From positions 186,001 to 250,000 of the forward strand of contig JACDTU010000004.1 in the NCBI GenBank assembly GCA_022376465.1: a stretch of DNA of 64,000 nt, read 5' to 3'. The translations under genes and the position numbers were made by a program. This DNA comes from Cubamyces lactineus (Eukaryota; Basidiomycota; Agaricomycetes; Polyporales; Polyporaceae). Shown piece after piece: positions 25,501-37,000 of the stretch (its first letter is position 1; every line of letters starts with the position of its first letter). Below the pieces are notes generated by a model, which saw only the letters and a list, made by a program, of their open reading frames with translations, had not been told where the DNA came from and ran no database searches.

Positions 25501-27680
25501 AAGAGCATCGCGTTCCTTATGTTCTGATCCGCTGCCGTCGCAGTGTGGATGCCCTCGAGGCGGCCCAGAAGAGACACGGTTACTGAAGGGAGAAAGGATT
25601 CAGCCAGAATATTTCTATGCACGAACAGCTGCCAGGCAGGGTCCAGGCATCCCGACACACCCGGTCTTCACCCGCACGACGAGCGCGCATCGAGGTCACG
25701 GCATATTTGTCCAGGCTCGTACCTCGTCGCAAGGCTAGTGTAACCACACACCCCGAGCGTCGACCTGACAATTGATTGAATGTCAAGGCGTCTGGCGTAT
25801 CCTACCGCCATCCACGCGAGCGTGGTAATTGGTCCCTGTAGACAGAATGCTGTTGTCAGTAGAGCGCTAGGACACAAACAACCTGATGGACGCGTGGACA
25901 AAGGCGCGCTGGCGCCGAAGAAGGTTCACCAGAAGAGATGGCAGAAGCCAGGGGTCGTTTCGAAGGGGCAGAATGGGTCGTTTTGGGTTATTGTTCGCGG
26001 CGCTCCGTCGAGCGTGTACGAGGGTTCGAGTGGATGTGATGCGCACGCTGGTCCGACACAACCTTGGAACAGCCGCCTAATCCAGGACGCTACGTGACTG
26101 AATGGTTCAGGGTAAGGTGTGGAAGGAATCCGTACTTTCCTTTGATGCCCCGGCGCTGTTATCTTCTATGGAAGACTGCGACGTCAGGGGCAGCAACGTC
26201 ATCGAGGGCAACGCAGTACAGAATAAACACTCTAATCGAGAAATTACTTAGAGTGAATGAGCTGTTTTCGAGCCGACCGAGTACTTACAGACAGAGAGGA
26301 CAGTATGCTGTCCCAGAGGATGGAAGGAGTCAAGCCATGATCTGTGATATACGCCGACTATCAATGGAGCCCGTGTGTCCCGGAGGTCAGGTCGACCAGC
26401 AAGCCATCCGGGCCGAGTACGATGTGTAGGCGTCGTCGTAGGTGAGATTAGATCTAGCGCCAGAAGGTACTAAAGAGCTGAGCGGCCAACCACAAGAAGC
26501 GATAGATGATCCGTCGACGTCTGGGACGAATGTGGCGGCGGGCTGATGCACGGTGGCTTGCGGAGTATGGGAACGCTTCTGTCCTGACAGGAGCGCAGGA
26601 CGGGTCGGACTCGGAGGGCGGATATGAAAGCCATGCAGGCAACACATGACGAGGATAGGATGTGCCTGCGACCGTCGCCCCGTATTGACGGCATGCGAGA
26701 AGGGAGATAAGGGGTATTCAGCGCGCACTCCGAGAAGGGGCGTTTGATCGATAGCTGCTGTTGAATTGGCAGGTAACAGCGCATCTGTACGTGACACCGT
26801 CCTGAGTGGAGAAGGATGCAGTAAGTGGGTGGTTAGCGCGGCGGCCTCAGCAGAGAGCTGTGCACACAACTTTCATCCCGGACCTTGGATAGTTCATCTC
26901 TGGCGCCCTCGAATTTGCAGCCCTGCGATCCGTCGCAGCCGTAGCGGGCGGTGAAGGTATCCGGACGCTTTCTACAGGTGTCGGAGAAGAAATACCATGG
27001 GTAAGCATTACGCATGGACCCCCGATTTCCCGCCTCACTTACACGCACAACATAGCAGGGGTCGGACCCTGTGCTCTTGCAGATATGCGCGAAGGTCGAG
27101 CGACTTCTTGCCGCGGGCCAATTACAAATAAGCCGTCGTATATGAATTGCGGATTGCAGCTCAGCATCCCTAACTTGTCCTATGTCGGAGTGTAAGGGCA
27201 GCGTCATGAGCACCCAGCGCCAGTGGTACGTCACCTAGGCCCACTCTCGACTGAAGAACAGTGCGGAGGAGAGAGAGGAGCAGTACCCCGCCCTCTGTGC
27301 TGTAGGCGCGTGTGAACGAACGATCGCCGTGCAGCTTCTCATGATCGAGGACCCAGGACGACGTCAACGAGTCGGCTGTCGGAGTAGCGGAGCAAGGCGT
27401 TCAGTCGGAGCCGACGGTGTCTTGACGCTTGTGCGCCGGGTGTCACGCCGCCGGCGTATCGAAGGGGTCATCACAACAGAACAGAAGAGCATACGCGCGT
27501 GTTGTCGGCAGAAATCCAGACGAGCGGAACAAGTCACAGAGAAGACCCTGCGCGGGTGGGAACGGCTGAGCAGCCGCTTCACCGGCGGTGGACAACGGTG
27601 TGCCAGAGGAGTAAGCTGAGATGTCGCCGAAGCCTGAGAAACATCCATATGTGAGAAAGGCTCTCATGAGCTTTGAGAGT
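22559..27680. other. Gene-poor stretch
   Basis: About 5 kb where I found no gene, repeat array or RNA gene. GC content is similar to that of the genes, so this is not an AT-rich repeat island. Frames at 23204-23647, 24968-25441 and 26387-26869 (minus) lack third-position bias and domain motifs. Confidence 0.45.
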
Positions 27681-27689
27681 GTATGTGGA

Positions 27690-28560
27690 GGCTGACCAAA
27701 TGACTCCGAGGAATGCGCTGGCACGGGCGCGATTGCATGCCATCGTGAGCAACTCCGGGGTCGAGATAGGCTTCGCGGAAAGGGGATGAGACTGGAGCGC
27801 AATGCCAATAGGATGTGCTCCTGGTGACCACGCCCACGATCACTGACTACAATAGGAAAAATGACGGAGCGCCCGTTCGAAAGCCCGTTGGGGAGGATGA
27901 TCAAGCACACGTCCGCCCGTAAGGGCTGATGATATGCCTGGGAGCGCGCCCGACGCCGAGTAGACGAATAGCCAAAGCGGCAATCTCGAGCAGGGAGGTC
28001 CCCGCGAGTATATGCTGTAGGTCCAGCGTGCTGGCTCGGATATCAGCAAGCCGTAAGCGCAGCGACGGAGAGACTTACTGTGCATTCCAATCGACCGTCG
28101 ACGCGCGGGCGATGAGAGCAAGTATGCGACAATCGCCAGTCTGAGCGAGCGCGAGGATGATGAGGGCCGGAAGAAGAGCGTCGACGCGAGCGTCGAAGGA
28201 GAGGCGGCGAGCGAAGTCGTAGACGAGGGCGGGGAGGCGAACGGTGATGTCATACTAGCATTTCACCGCAGGCCGTGTCCACCCTGTCCACCTTCGTATT
28301 CGGCTTACGGGGCCCAAGAATAGCAAGAGCGAGGTCAATCCGGGCCTCCGCTTATTGCAACGCCGAGGAGAGTGCCCGCTTGAGGGCGTCGACCGACGAG
28401 GTCGTAAAGTTCTGTAAAGTTCTGAGCAACGCTGATTAGAAAAGTAGACTGCGCGGCACTGCTATCAGTACTAAAAATGCACCAGGTCGGACTTACCACA
28501 CTGATTGCGCTAGAGCCTCCACGCTTGACTCGAGACTGGACCGCCGTCCAACCTGAGTCT
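27690..28560 (-). pseudogene. Candidate decayed gene with frameshift and stop codons
   Basis: Coding-like text on the minus strand with strong C/G third positions but a broken frame. Best pieces: 28079-28254 (58 codons, reads LPALVYDFARRLSFDARVD then LLPALIILALAQTGD), joined by a good GT-AG intron to 27901-28030 (reads HILAGTSLLEIAALAIRLLG). Upstream at 28354-28425 a frame reads SSVDALKRALSSALQ, then meets TAA, and continues in the same frame as AEARIDLALAILGP. A perfect 10-bp tandem repeat (gtaaagttct twice, 28403-28422) throws the upstream exon out of frame. Beyond the TGA at 27901-27903 the frame runs on through one more stop (TAG) into text reading SYWHCAPVSSPFREAYLD. I do not recognise the family; hydrophobic runs suggest a membrane protein. 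Unseen introns could explain part of this. Confidence 0.35.
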
Positions 28561-30860
28561 GAATGCGAAACGGGATAAATGCAAATACCGAACATCGGAG
28601 GAGAGTCCACGGTGTTGTCTTCTCGACGTCCTTCGTACGTCCCCTGCGCAGCCGATAGGCGGCATAAGGAACAGATACGACCTGACATACGGACGTGCAC
28701 CGAGCGCCACCAACCTAGGCGGAGAGTGTACGGTAGGCCCACCTCGCGTGGCACAGCGCCGTTGTGGCGTATCCGAATAAGACGAAATAGGCAAGTATGA
28801 ACGATGCTGCCTGCACGCCGGACAGTAGGCAGACTGCGCTGGGGGTCGAGTCTTGCGTACTGTATGGGCTGGGGTGGTGGCGATACAGACGTGCGGCGCG
28901 GCGATGTCGAGGCGGATGCAGTAGCTAGCACGGGAACGTACCACTTGATGGTGCAAGACATGCTGGCCGAGCAAGAGTGCCGTCGGCGGAAATGCGAGCG
29001 TAAGGTGGCCTTGCAGGATGCACGTTCGACGGAGGCTGGTTTGTTTCTTGGCCGCATACAGCAAAGAAAGCGTACCGGGCCCTCTCTCCCAGCAGGAATC
29101 CCGACGGTCGTCACAGCCTCGCACCGGTTAACGTTTGCCATGGCCCAGGCTCCCGCGAGAAAGCGATCCGCAAGAGCTAAATTGACACGTTCGCCGTGAC
29201 CTGCAACCGCACACATCAGCGTTAGCTTAGGGTCCGATGAATAACCCACTTACCCGCGCGAGATCTCGCGGCGTATGACTATGCCGGGCTTGTGAAGGGT
29301 CCTCCCGCGATACAGCTGCCAGTGCTCTCGCCTACTATGTCAATGAGGCTGCCGGGATGCGCTCGCTAAGAGTTTGCCGCTACTGCCTTCCCCAGCGCCA
29401 CTCGCGGTCTCCGTCGAGCGCAGTGTGGTCATGCGACAAGCCGTAGCAGAGAGATAGAGGACGATAGAGGACACCCGCAGTCGGAGACCGCCCACAGGGC
29501 CGCCGTTGTACGGCATCTGCGCCCGATGCAAGGTCTTCGCGGCCGACTCAGGGTGGCAGAAGCAGCTTGAAGGTCTGTGTCGTACTGGAGACGTAATGGT
29601 TGTGCGATAGGGAGAGGACTCTTCGTCTTTCGCGCTGGGCCATCCTCATCCGCCGCGTCACGTTATTAAGGAACGGGACGTAGGCGCAACGGCGCCGAGA
29701 TGCATCGCTACCTCGGGCTTCGCCTCTGGCAGCACAGGCACGGTGAGGTGAGTTCTGTCAGCTTAATTATTTCAAGCCACTGCGGACGGCCATGCACGGC
29801 GACACGGGCGCGATCTCAAGAATGCGAAGGCTCAAGAGGCGACCATGCGGTGTGCGATGCGAGCGCGGGGCGGGCAAGGGGGATGATCGGGAGGAGAGAG
29901 CGGACTTCAAGGGCTGATGAACGAGCGGAGAGAAGCGTACAATGCGACGAGTCGATGAACCCTACGGCTGATGCGACGAGGCGCCGCAAGTGCAGGCGGG
30001 CGCGTCCGCGATCTGGGAACGGGGATCAAGCGCAAACTTGGCGCGCGGGGGAAGAGCTGTGGACACAGTCCCAGAAACGCCCGCAACGAGGATCATCCAG
30101 CTGATGGTCGATGCACGAGGGAATGTGCACCAGCTGGATGCGGAGCTGCGACTTTTTGGTCTTCCTAGCACACCAGGAAACCCGCGTCTTGGGCGCCGTC
30201 ACTGCGTCAGCGCGGGAGCTACGCCGCGCTTAGAGACGCACCGTGACGCTCGGCATCAGGATCCTCAAGCGTCCACAAAGCGCACGTTGAAATGCAGCTA
30301 CTTACTGCCCGACGGCAAGGCCCTCATGAAGCGATCGACTTTCGGCTGCACGACATTCGTTTGCGTGAAGATCATCAAAGCGCTTCAATTCTGGACGAGG
30401 CGGCCTGAGAACCCGCTTGCAGGAAAGGAGAACGCAAAGGCACATTCTGCCAAAGAGAACGACAGCCCCAGTCTTGCTGTGTTGGCGTGGCCATGTTGGC
30501 CTGTTCTAATATTTCCGGTCAAACGAGTTCGAGGCTTCGGACAAGGCTGAGAAAAGACGTTGTTTGGCATAGCCTTATTTGCGCAGCTTCCATTACTACG
30601 AGAGAAGAGGCGGCTACAACTCCAAAGTACACGTAAATGCCGTTAGCGATGCGCAAGCTTCATTGCCAGGGCTGAAGGAGTCAAGTCAGGGTCATGTTCG
30701 TACCGGACGCTGGCCGTATCAGGGCGCAGCACGCAGCTACTATCGTTAGGCTGACGAGTGAGGGGCATAGAGGAACGGAACGCCGGAAGGTGGAATGCAG
30801 GGTGGGAGTGACGACATAACGGTAGCACAACGCTTGCGTGGGAGCCCGAGAGGAGACAGG
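28561..30860. other. Gene-poor stretch with weak minus-strand coding-like text
   Basis: No complete gene. Minus-strand pieces around 29990-30110 (reading SWMILVAGVSGTVSTALPP) and 29800-29960 (reading LEVRSLLPIIPLARPALAS) show C/G-rich third positions, but I could not join them with in-phase introns. They may be further relics or exons of an unrecognised gene. Confidence 0.3.
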
Positions 30861-31475
30861 CCAGCGGTGCGGGAACGGCAAGCTGATTACGGTAATTGGC
30901 TGGCGAGCCCCGAAGGCGGGGCTAGGCAAGGGACTTGGGTCAGACAAGCGTGGGCAAACTGAAGAGGGAGGAGGGGAACGGCCACGCATGTCGCCAAGCG
31001 GTCGGGATTGATGAGAAGAGCGACGGGACGGAAGAGAGCTAAGCGGCGGAGAAAGGGAAAGGGGGGGGAAGACTGGCGCAGAAGGCACGAGAGCGGAGAG
31101 AGAACTGGCGTCGTGCGCCGGAGGGAGCTGCTTGCACTGGGAGGGATGGTGAGATTCGGATAGAAATACGGCAGGGAGAGAGAAGACAAGAATAGACGTG
31201 ATTGGTGACCGAAAGCGGCCGCGGCGACTTGCAGAGAGGGCAGAAGCGGGCCAATTAAAACGAATGGAGACGGGCTATTGTCGCGGTGGAAGGAGAGATA
31301 CGGCAAGAGAACGTGGAGAGGCAAACGCGCTGGCGCAGTGAGCGTTGGAGGAAAGGGCAGAGAGGCGCGCTGTAAGCAGACAAGAGGAGTTGCCAAAAGC
31401 GGGGAGAGAGGCCGATCAGATCTGGATAGTGTCACGGGCAGACGTGACATGGGGAAAGATGTCAGATTCAACTCC
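30860..31475. other. Purine-rich strand-asymmetric tract upstream of the F-box gene
   Basis: About 600 bp in which the plus strand is dominated by G and A, with runs such as gggaaaggggggggaag (about 31050-31070) and gagagagaac. On the minus strand the C/T richness removes stop codons, which explains the long open frames there (for example 30887-31471). It precedes the F-box-like gene by about 200 bp. Confidence 0.6.
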
Positions 31476-31686
31476 GGTCGACGGTCGACGGTCGCGGGTC
31501 GCGCATTCCGCCAGACTCAGACTGCTGCTCACAAGCTTCGCTCTCTTCTCCGCCCCGCCAGCTGCCTCCCTCCTCCCTTAGACGCTCCTCCCCTTCTCGA
31601 CGAGAGATAAAGCTCCCTCTCTCCTCTCCGCCATGCGCCCCTTCAACCGTCCCGCCTAGCTCAAGGCTCCTCACCCGCCACCGCAC

Positions 31687-34083
31687 ATGGCTTCCTCGCT
31701 CTACCACCAACCCCAGTCTCCCTTCTGCGCTCGCCTCCCGCACGACGTCATTCTCACCATCTTCCTCGAGGTCGCTACAATCGACATCCTCGGCCCTCCT
31801 CGTCACCTACCGCCGCTCTTTCGCATATGCAGATACATCTACAACGTCCTTAGAGCCAACCGCAAAGCACTCTATGCGCGAATTTACCGTCGCAAGTTCG
31901 ACACTCGCGCCGCCGTTCGCAGGCTTGGGGCGAACGCAATCAACAACTCTGCACTCGCTTTCCAACTCATGAAACAGACTAGCGCCTTGAAGAGGTTGCG
32001 TCAAGGTGACCTGGACTCGCACAACCTCACTTCAGACCTCTGGACCGCCTACCTCATGTTTCTTGAGAACGACGGCCGGAACTACGAGCATTTGATGACC
32101 TACGCGCATATCGACACGCTCATCGACCGCTTCATGGAGGTACGCCTCTGGTCGGGTCGGGAGTCCAACTTGGGATGGCCGATAGACAGCACCCCCGGCT
32201 CCCTTGTTGTATGGATGCTCTGGTTCACGATGAGCCCAGGTGCGTGCCATTCAGCTGTGGAATCCCCGCAATGTGCCGAACGCGCCCGTTCGTGCAGACC
32301 GTCTCTCAAAGCTCGGCGACCGCCGTGGTCGATTCATGGACTTGCTTAGGCCATTCGCCCTCGTACCGGTTCTATACTACCCATTCCACGCGCCGGACGT
32401 GCGGTTCGATTTGCCTGACGAAGATGCGCTACCCGAGCCCGGCGAGGATGTCACGCCGTTCGGATTTTTCCCGACTTACCGCGACCCCGACATGGTGGTG
32501 GAAGAGGTGTGGCATTACGGACGCGCGTTGAACATTATGCCGCCCCTGATTGGGCTCGGGGCGAAGATGGTGTTCGTTATGCTGGCGGAGGCGGTTCCGT
32601 ACGAGCCGCCGTCGATGCTGCCGGTGGACCGGGAGCATGCGGACCCGGCGGACGGGGTGCGCCCGACGCAGGCCGACTTTGTCGAGTGGGCGTCGGTGAG
32701 AGGCGTGCGCCTGTACCGGCCTGGGAACTGGGACTGGATGGACCAACTCAGTCCCGAACAGCGGCGCCTGGAGGATGACGTCTCCTGGCGCAGAGAACTC
32801 AAGTCGATCAGTGCCAGTTTGGACAACGACTGGAACCGGCTCACGGGCTGTTACGACCCCCGTCACGAGCTTCCCCTCAAGGGCGTCGTCTACACCTTTG
32901 GCTCCATCGTCGGCATGTTCGCCGGCCGCATGCAGGTAGTGCAGCTCTGCTCCTCTGGCGTCCCTCTCTCACCTCCACTCACGCTCTGCTTTGGTTCCAG
33001 ATCCCCGACTTGTTCAGATATCGCGACGTCGTCCAGGCGCAGAACATGCCGCAGCTCAGCGACTTCCCCCTCGTCGCAGAGCAGCCCGTCTATGTCAAAT
33101 TCCGCGAGCACCATTGCATTGACCCCGAAGACCCTATCCCTACCGGCACTCTACCAGACGGCCTCGGCGACGACGTCCAAAATGCCTACTTTCCCAAGCC
33201 CTTCAACTACAAGCATATCGGAAATTCCCTTCGCATCGAGCTCCCAAGATCCCGTGTCACCGCTCGCTATGAGGACTTTGTCGAGGGCAGACCCAACTCG
33301 CACAACCCCGACAGGTGCCGCCTCTGCATTTACAATCGCGAAGAGGACGAGAGGCAGCTCCGCCGACGCATCGAGGCGTTTCGCGAAGCGAGCCTCAATA
33401 ACTCCGACGCGGACGCGGAGATGGCCATCGACGATGAGGACGACGATTCGATGGACACGGGTTCGGCTCCGCGCTCGCGCCGCTCCAGCTCGAGTTCGCA
33501 AGACTCGGATTTCTCTTACTACTTCGGTGACGAACACGACGACCCAATCGCTGCTCACCGCTTCCGCCTCGAGCATGACCGCGAAGCCAGGGCGATTGTC
33601 GACGAACTCATGTCACAGGGCCTCCCTGACGACTATGAGGATTTCGTCGAAAACGAGTGCAACGGGATCCAGGACATCATTATCACAGGCGAGGTACGTG
33701 ATACGCAAGTTCCGGCGTGTTCCCTCCTCGCTCATGCCGTACCTGCTCGGCCGCTATAGGTGCTTCCTCGCCACGGCGAAGCATGGCACCACTACCGCTT
33801 CTATGGCCGCGTCCGCAAATGGGACGGGCTCATCGTGCTGGTCCGGATTCCGACGCACCTGCCGATGATTCTGAAGACGATCTTTCGAGGCTACTTAATC
33901 GGTAACAAGAACTTTGTCGGCTCGTGGCGGTCGTACCACGACAACCTCAACGCCATTCCGCTCGAGGGCCCTTTTGCGCTCAGTCGCGTCGAGGAGGCCC
34001 CTTCTGCTCGTTCACCTATTCCCACATCTCCGTCGCCCTCGCAGCCAGCAGCCCTTGCTATGCCCATCTCTCCACCGGCTTGA
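31687..34083 (+). CDS. Large F-box-like protein
   Basis: Four exons, 31687-32239, 32298-32935, 33001-33693 and 33760-34083, give 735 aa. The N-terminus (about 14-60: LPHDVILTIFLEVATIDIL, then PLFRICRYIY) resembles the F-box-like motif of the large basidiomycete families that feed substrates to SCF ubiquitin ligases. The middle contains WPIDSTPGSLVVWMLWF and MDLLRPFALVPV. Residues about 450-500 hold an acidic and Ser-rich block (DDEDDDSMDTGS). The C-terminus has HHYRFYGRVRKWDGLIVLV followed by a Pro/Ser tail. Intron 1 (32240-32297) was chosen because it alone keeps the Trp-rich segment and the following block in phase. No LRR or WD repeats are visible, so the substrate is unknown. The F-box call is moderate; the gene itself is well supported. 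Confidence 0.75.
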
Positions 34084-37000
34084 TCGCATCCTTGTCGCAT
34101 CTGTGTTGAGTAATGTATGCTACATCGTATTCCTGGCCCAAAAGTCGGTAGGTTCCCGGTATCTCGAATCACTGTACTATACCCATCGTGCGCGGACGTT
34201 TTCATAGACATAGTACACCCCGCGCGCATATGCCCTATGCACTCACCCACCGAGCATACCCCTATCCCCAACTGCTGTATACTGATCGTCTGTGTCCGTT
34301 AAACATAGACTTTGCATCCACGCCTTGTGACCCGTGCATCTCGCTCCTGATCAGCCGGCGTATTGCACCGCTCCGAGTTTCCTTCCTCGCTACTGGAACT
34401 ACGTACACCGCCCTCGTACAGTATACACCCATCATCGCGGGATGCACGGGATGCGATCTTCCTTTCCATAACCAGCACCTAGTGTACATAACACCGCCCG
34501 CCCGCGTCCGTCCATCAACGTTCATTTCCGGTCGCGTCGACGTCTCCGCGCGCACGGGGCCACCCACATGTGCGTGTCCCGAGCCTCCGCATCAGTAGCG
34601 CCACCCGGCACGTCCATTAATCTCTATGAATGCTGCTCGCTGCCTGCCTGGCTAGGCCTCGCAGCGGCGTCGTAGACAAGCCAGCGGCGCCGCTGGCTGA
34701 TGCCGCAATACGATCCGATATGCGCGATCGATTTCGGCGAGGCTCTCTACTTCCAGTGAGCCCTCCCGCGCTCATTCTCGCGTTCGTCCATCCGGGCTGA
34801 TCTCACCCTCTCAAGGCGGAGAAGGGTTGATCATGTGCAGCGCGGTGCCCTCGTTGGCTGCCCTGCAAGGTTCACATTGTCGTGCAGGGTTGCGTTCCGG
34901 GTCTCGGGTCGTTGGCACCGGATACGCTGGCCGCGCTGAGGAGTGGTGAGTCCCGGTGTTATTGTCTTTGTTTGTGGTCATGTCACTCGATGTGCGCGAC
35001 GCCATTCCATTATGCTGGTCTCGTCTCCCGCCGGCTTTGCCTGTCGCGGCAGGCGCGTGACCCTCCGGTGAACATTGAGTGTTGAGCTGTGTTGAGATGA
35101 TCCAGATATGCTTCGCGAGCGCACCTTGGCTCGCGCCCGATGGCGACATTCGCGCTGTGCGGCAAAGCGGGCACGGCGATACCACAGATGGTGCTATCGC
35201 GTCGAACACGGGGCTCGCGCAGGAGCCTGGCTGTGTGTAGCGCAGAACAAGACGCCGATCGTCACAGCTAACGCCGTCGGAGCAGGTGCCCCGGGACGCC
35301 GGCTCGTCGTTCATACAACTCCCCGGGGGACGGCGGAACGGCGTCCAAGGGGACGCGTCCTAGGCTTGGCGGCTTAGAGCGTCACCGTATACATAGCGAC
35401 GGGGCGCTGTGTGCCTATGTGAGTAACTGTACTGAGGAAGGGCACGACGCACATGATCTATCGCCGCTGTGGGCCGCGCGCCGGCGGAGAGCCGCCGCGC
35501 GGTCACGGTACGGCAGCACGCAGTGCACGTTAACGTTTGCCACAATCGATCCACGCGCATCCGACCCCAGACGCACCCACCACGCTCGGACCCTCGATCT
35601 TCTGCTGCTGCTCGTGATGCCGCCCCGTGCGCCCTCGTGCGGGCTTCGAGCATTCATGCTGGAGCGTGCGGTCACTGGTGAGCGTTCGTATCGATCGGAT
35701 TCGCGTAAGACTGCCACTGGCGCGTGCCGTGGTGCACTGTGTGTCCGGAGTCGCGTACAGGAGCCCGTCCCACCCCAGGTCGCGGCGGGAGCGGAACCCG
35801 GACGTCTCCAGGCCATGGGTTCAGACGCTATGCATTCTCCAGCGCTCCGAGAAGGCACGGATGTCTTCGCCGGAGGGATCGACGGGTGGTACGGCTTCGG
35901 AGGAGCGCTTTCGTCCGGGAGGATCCACCTCGATTGGACTGAATGCATGATATACTGGTTCGTGACGAGGCACGGCGGAAGCTTCTGGGGCTTACTGGAT
36001 AGAGCTCGTTCTCGGTCATGGTGGTTGAGAGGATGATCATCCGGCATTTGGTGCATGGCGCAGAGCATGCCAAGCGTCCCGCATCGTAGCGGTGTGCCCT
36101 GGTGCGTATGCGGCGATGTGCAATCGTCGTGTGATCGGCACGGCGAATTAGGGCTTTACGCTTCAGCCTTCCTTCGCGAGTTGAGCTTTCGGACGTGGGG
36201 CGCCGCGACCAGGCCTTCTGTCTGTTAGGACTTGCGCGCTCCGTGGATGAGAATAAGGCTCGATGTTCGGTTCTCGCAGAGTTCCTCCGTTCAGACGCCG
36301 GGGAGAGCTGGAAGGATTCGTTAACGGAAAGTATTATGGAGGAACGCTCCTGATGCGCCGCACTACTCCTAAGCTGTATGCAGTTATGCCTACAGGGATA
36401 ACACCTAGCTCGAATACTTGAAGCCAACAGCTTGCCCAATCCAGTGCAGTGATAAGTCTGGGTCGGCCGCGCCATGATTATAGCAAAAACTTACAAGTTA
36501 GGGCAATTCGTTGTTTGTCTAGTTACAGGCTGCTAATCGCGCCTGGAACTTCGGCCCAATTCCGAAGATGCTCTGCGCTTGAGCCAGCGGAGTAACACCT
36601 GAATGTCCAAAATCTGAGTTGATCGACGGAACGTAGGAGGCACATAAGCAACGCACGAACAGGTTGGTACGGACGCAGACCAAAACGGGACGCTGTTGAT
36701 CCCGCTGTCCGGTCCGTACGCAGTCTCTCAGTCTGCTCCGGGCGATCCACTGGCACGCGACTCTGCGCGTGTGCGCAAGGTGCATGTTGCCAGCTGGGAC
36801 GAAGGCGGAAGATACGATCGCGTTAGAGAGCCAGCGTAGATCGTGAGGGCATCCAGATCATCCAGACGTCGACGCGTGACTGGCGAGAGCTGCCGTCACA
36901 GACCGGAAGCGGAAAGTGAATATATAGCGGGTTGTAAATGGGTTACAAGGATTTTTCGGAGGCGCGAGGTGGTAGACGTCGGTGAAGCGGAGTAGGCCAA

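Noticed and set aside
28335..29249. 304-codon open frame on the minus strand
   Set aside because: The better coding signal at 28.35-28.56 kb lies in another frame; this one has poor bias and unrelated text.
30887..31471. 194-codon open frame on the minus strand
   Set aside because: The strand is C/T-rich, which removes stop codons; the translation is low-complexity Leu/Pro/Ser without domain features.
32136..32238. Alternative intron (donor gtacgc after FME) in the F-box-like gene
   Set aside because: It would remove a Trp-rich in-frame segment that looks conserved; the 32240-32297 intron keeps it and is also in phase.
32240..33868. 542-codon frame as a single exon
   Set aside because: Its second half (after 32935) is Ser/Arg-rich shadow text; the F-box-like gene continues in another frame after a GT-AG intron.
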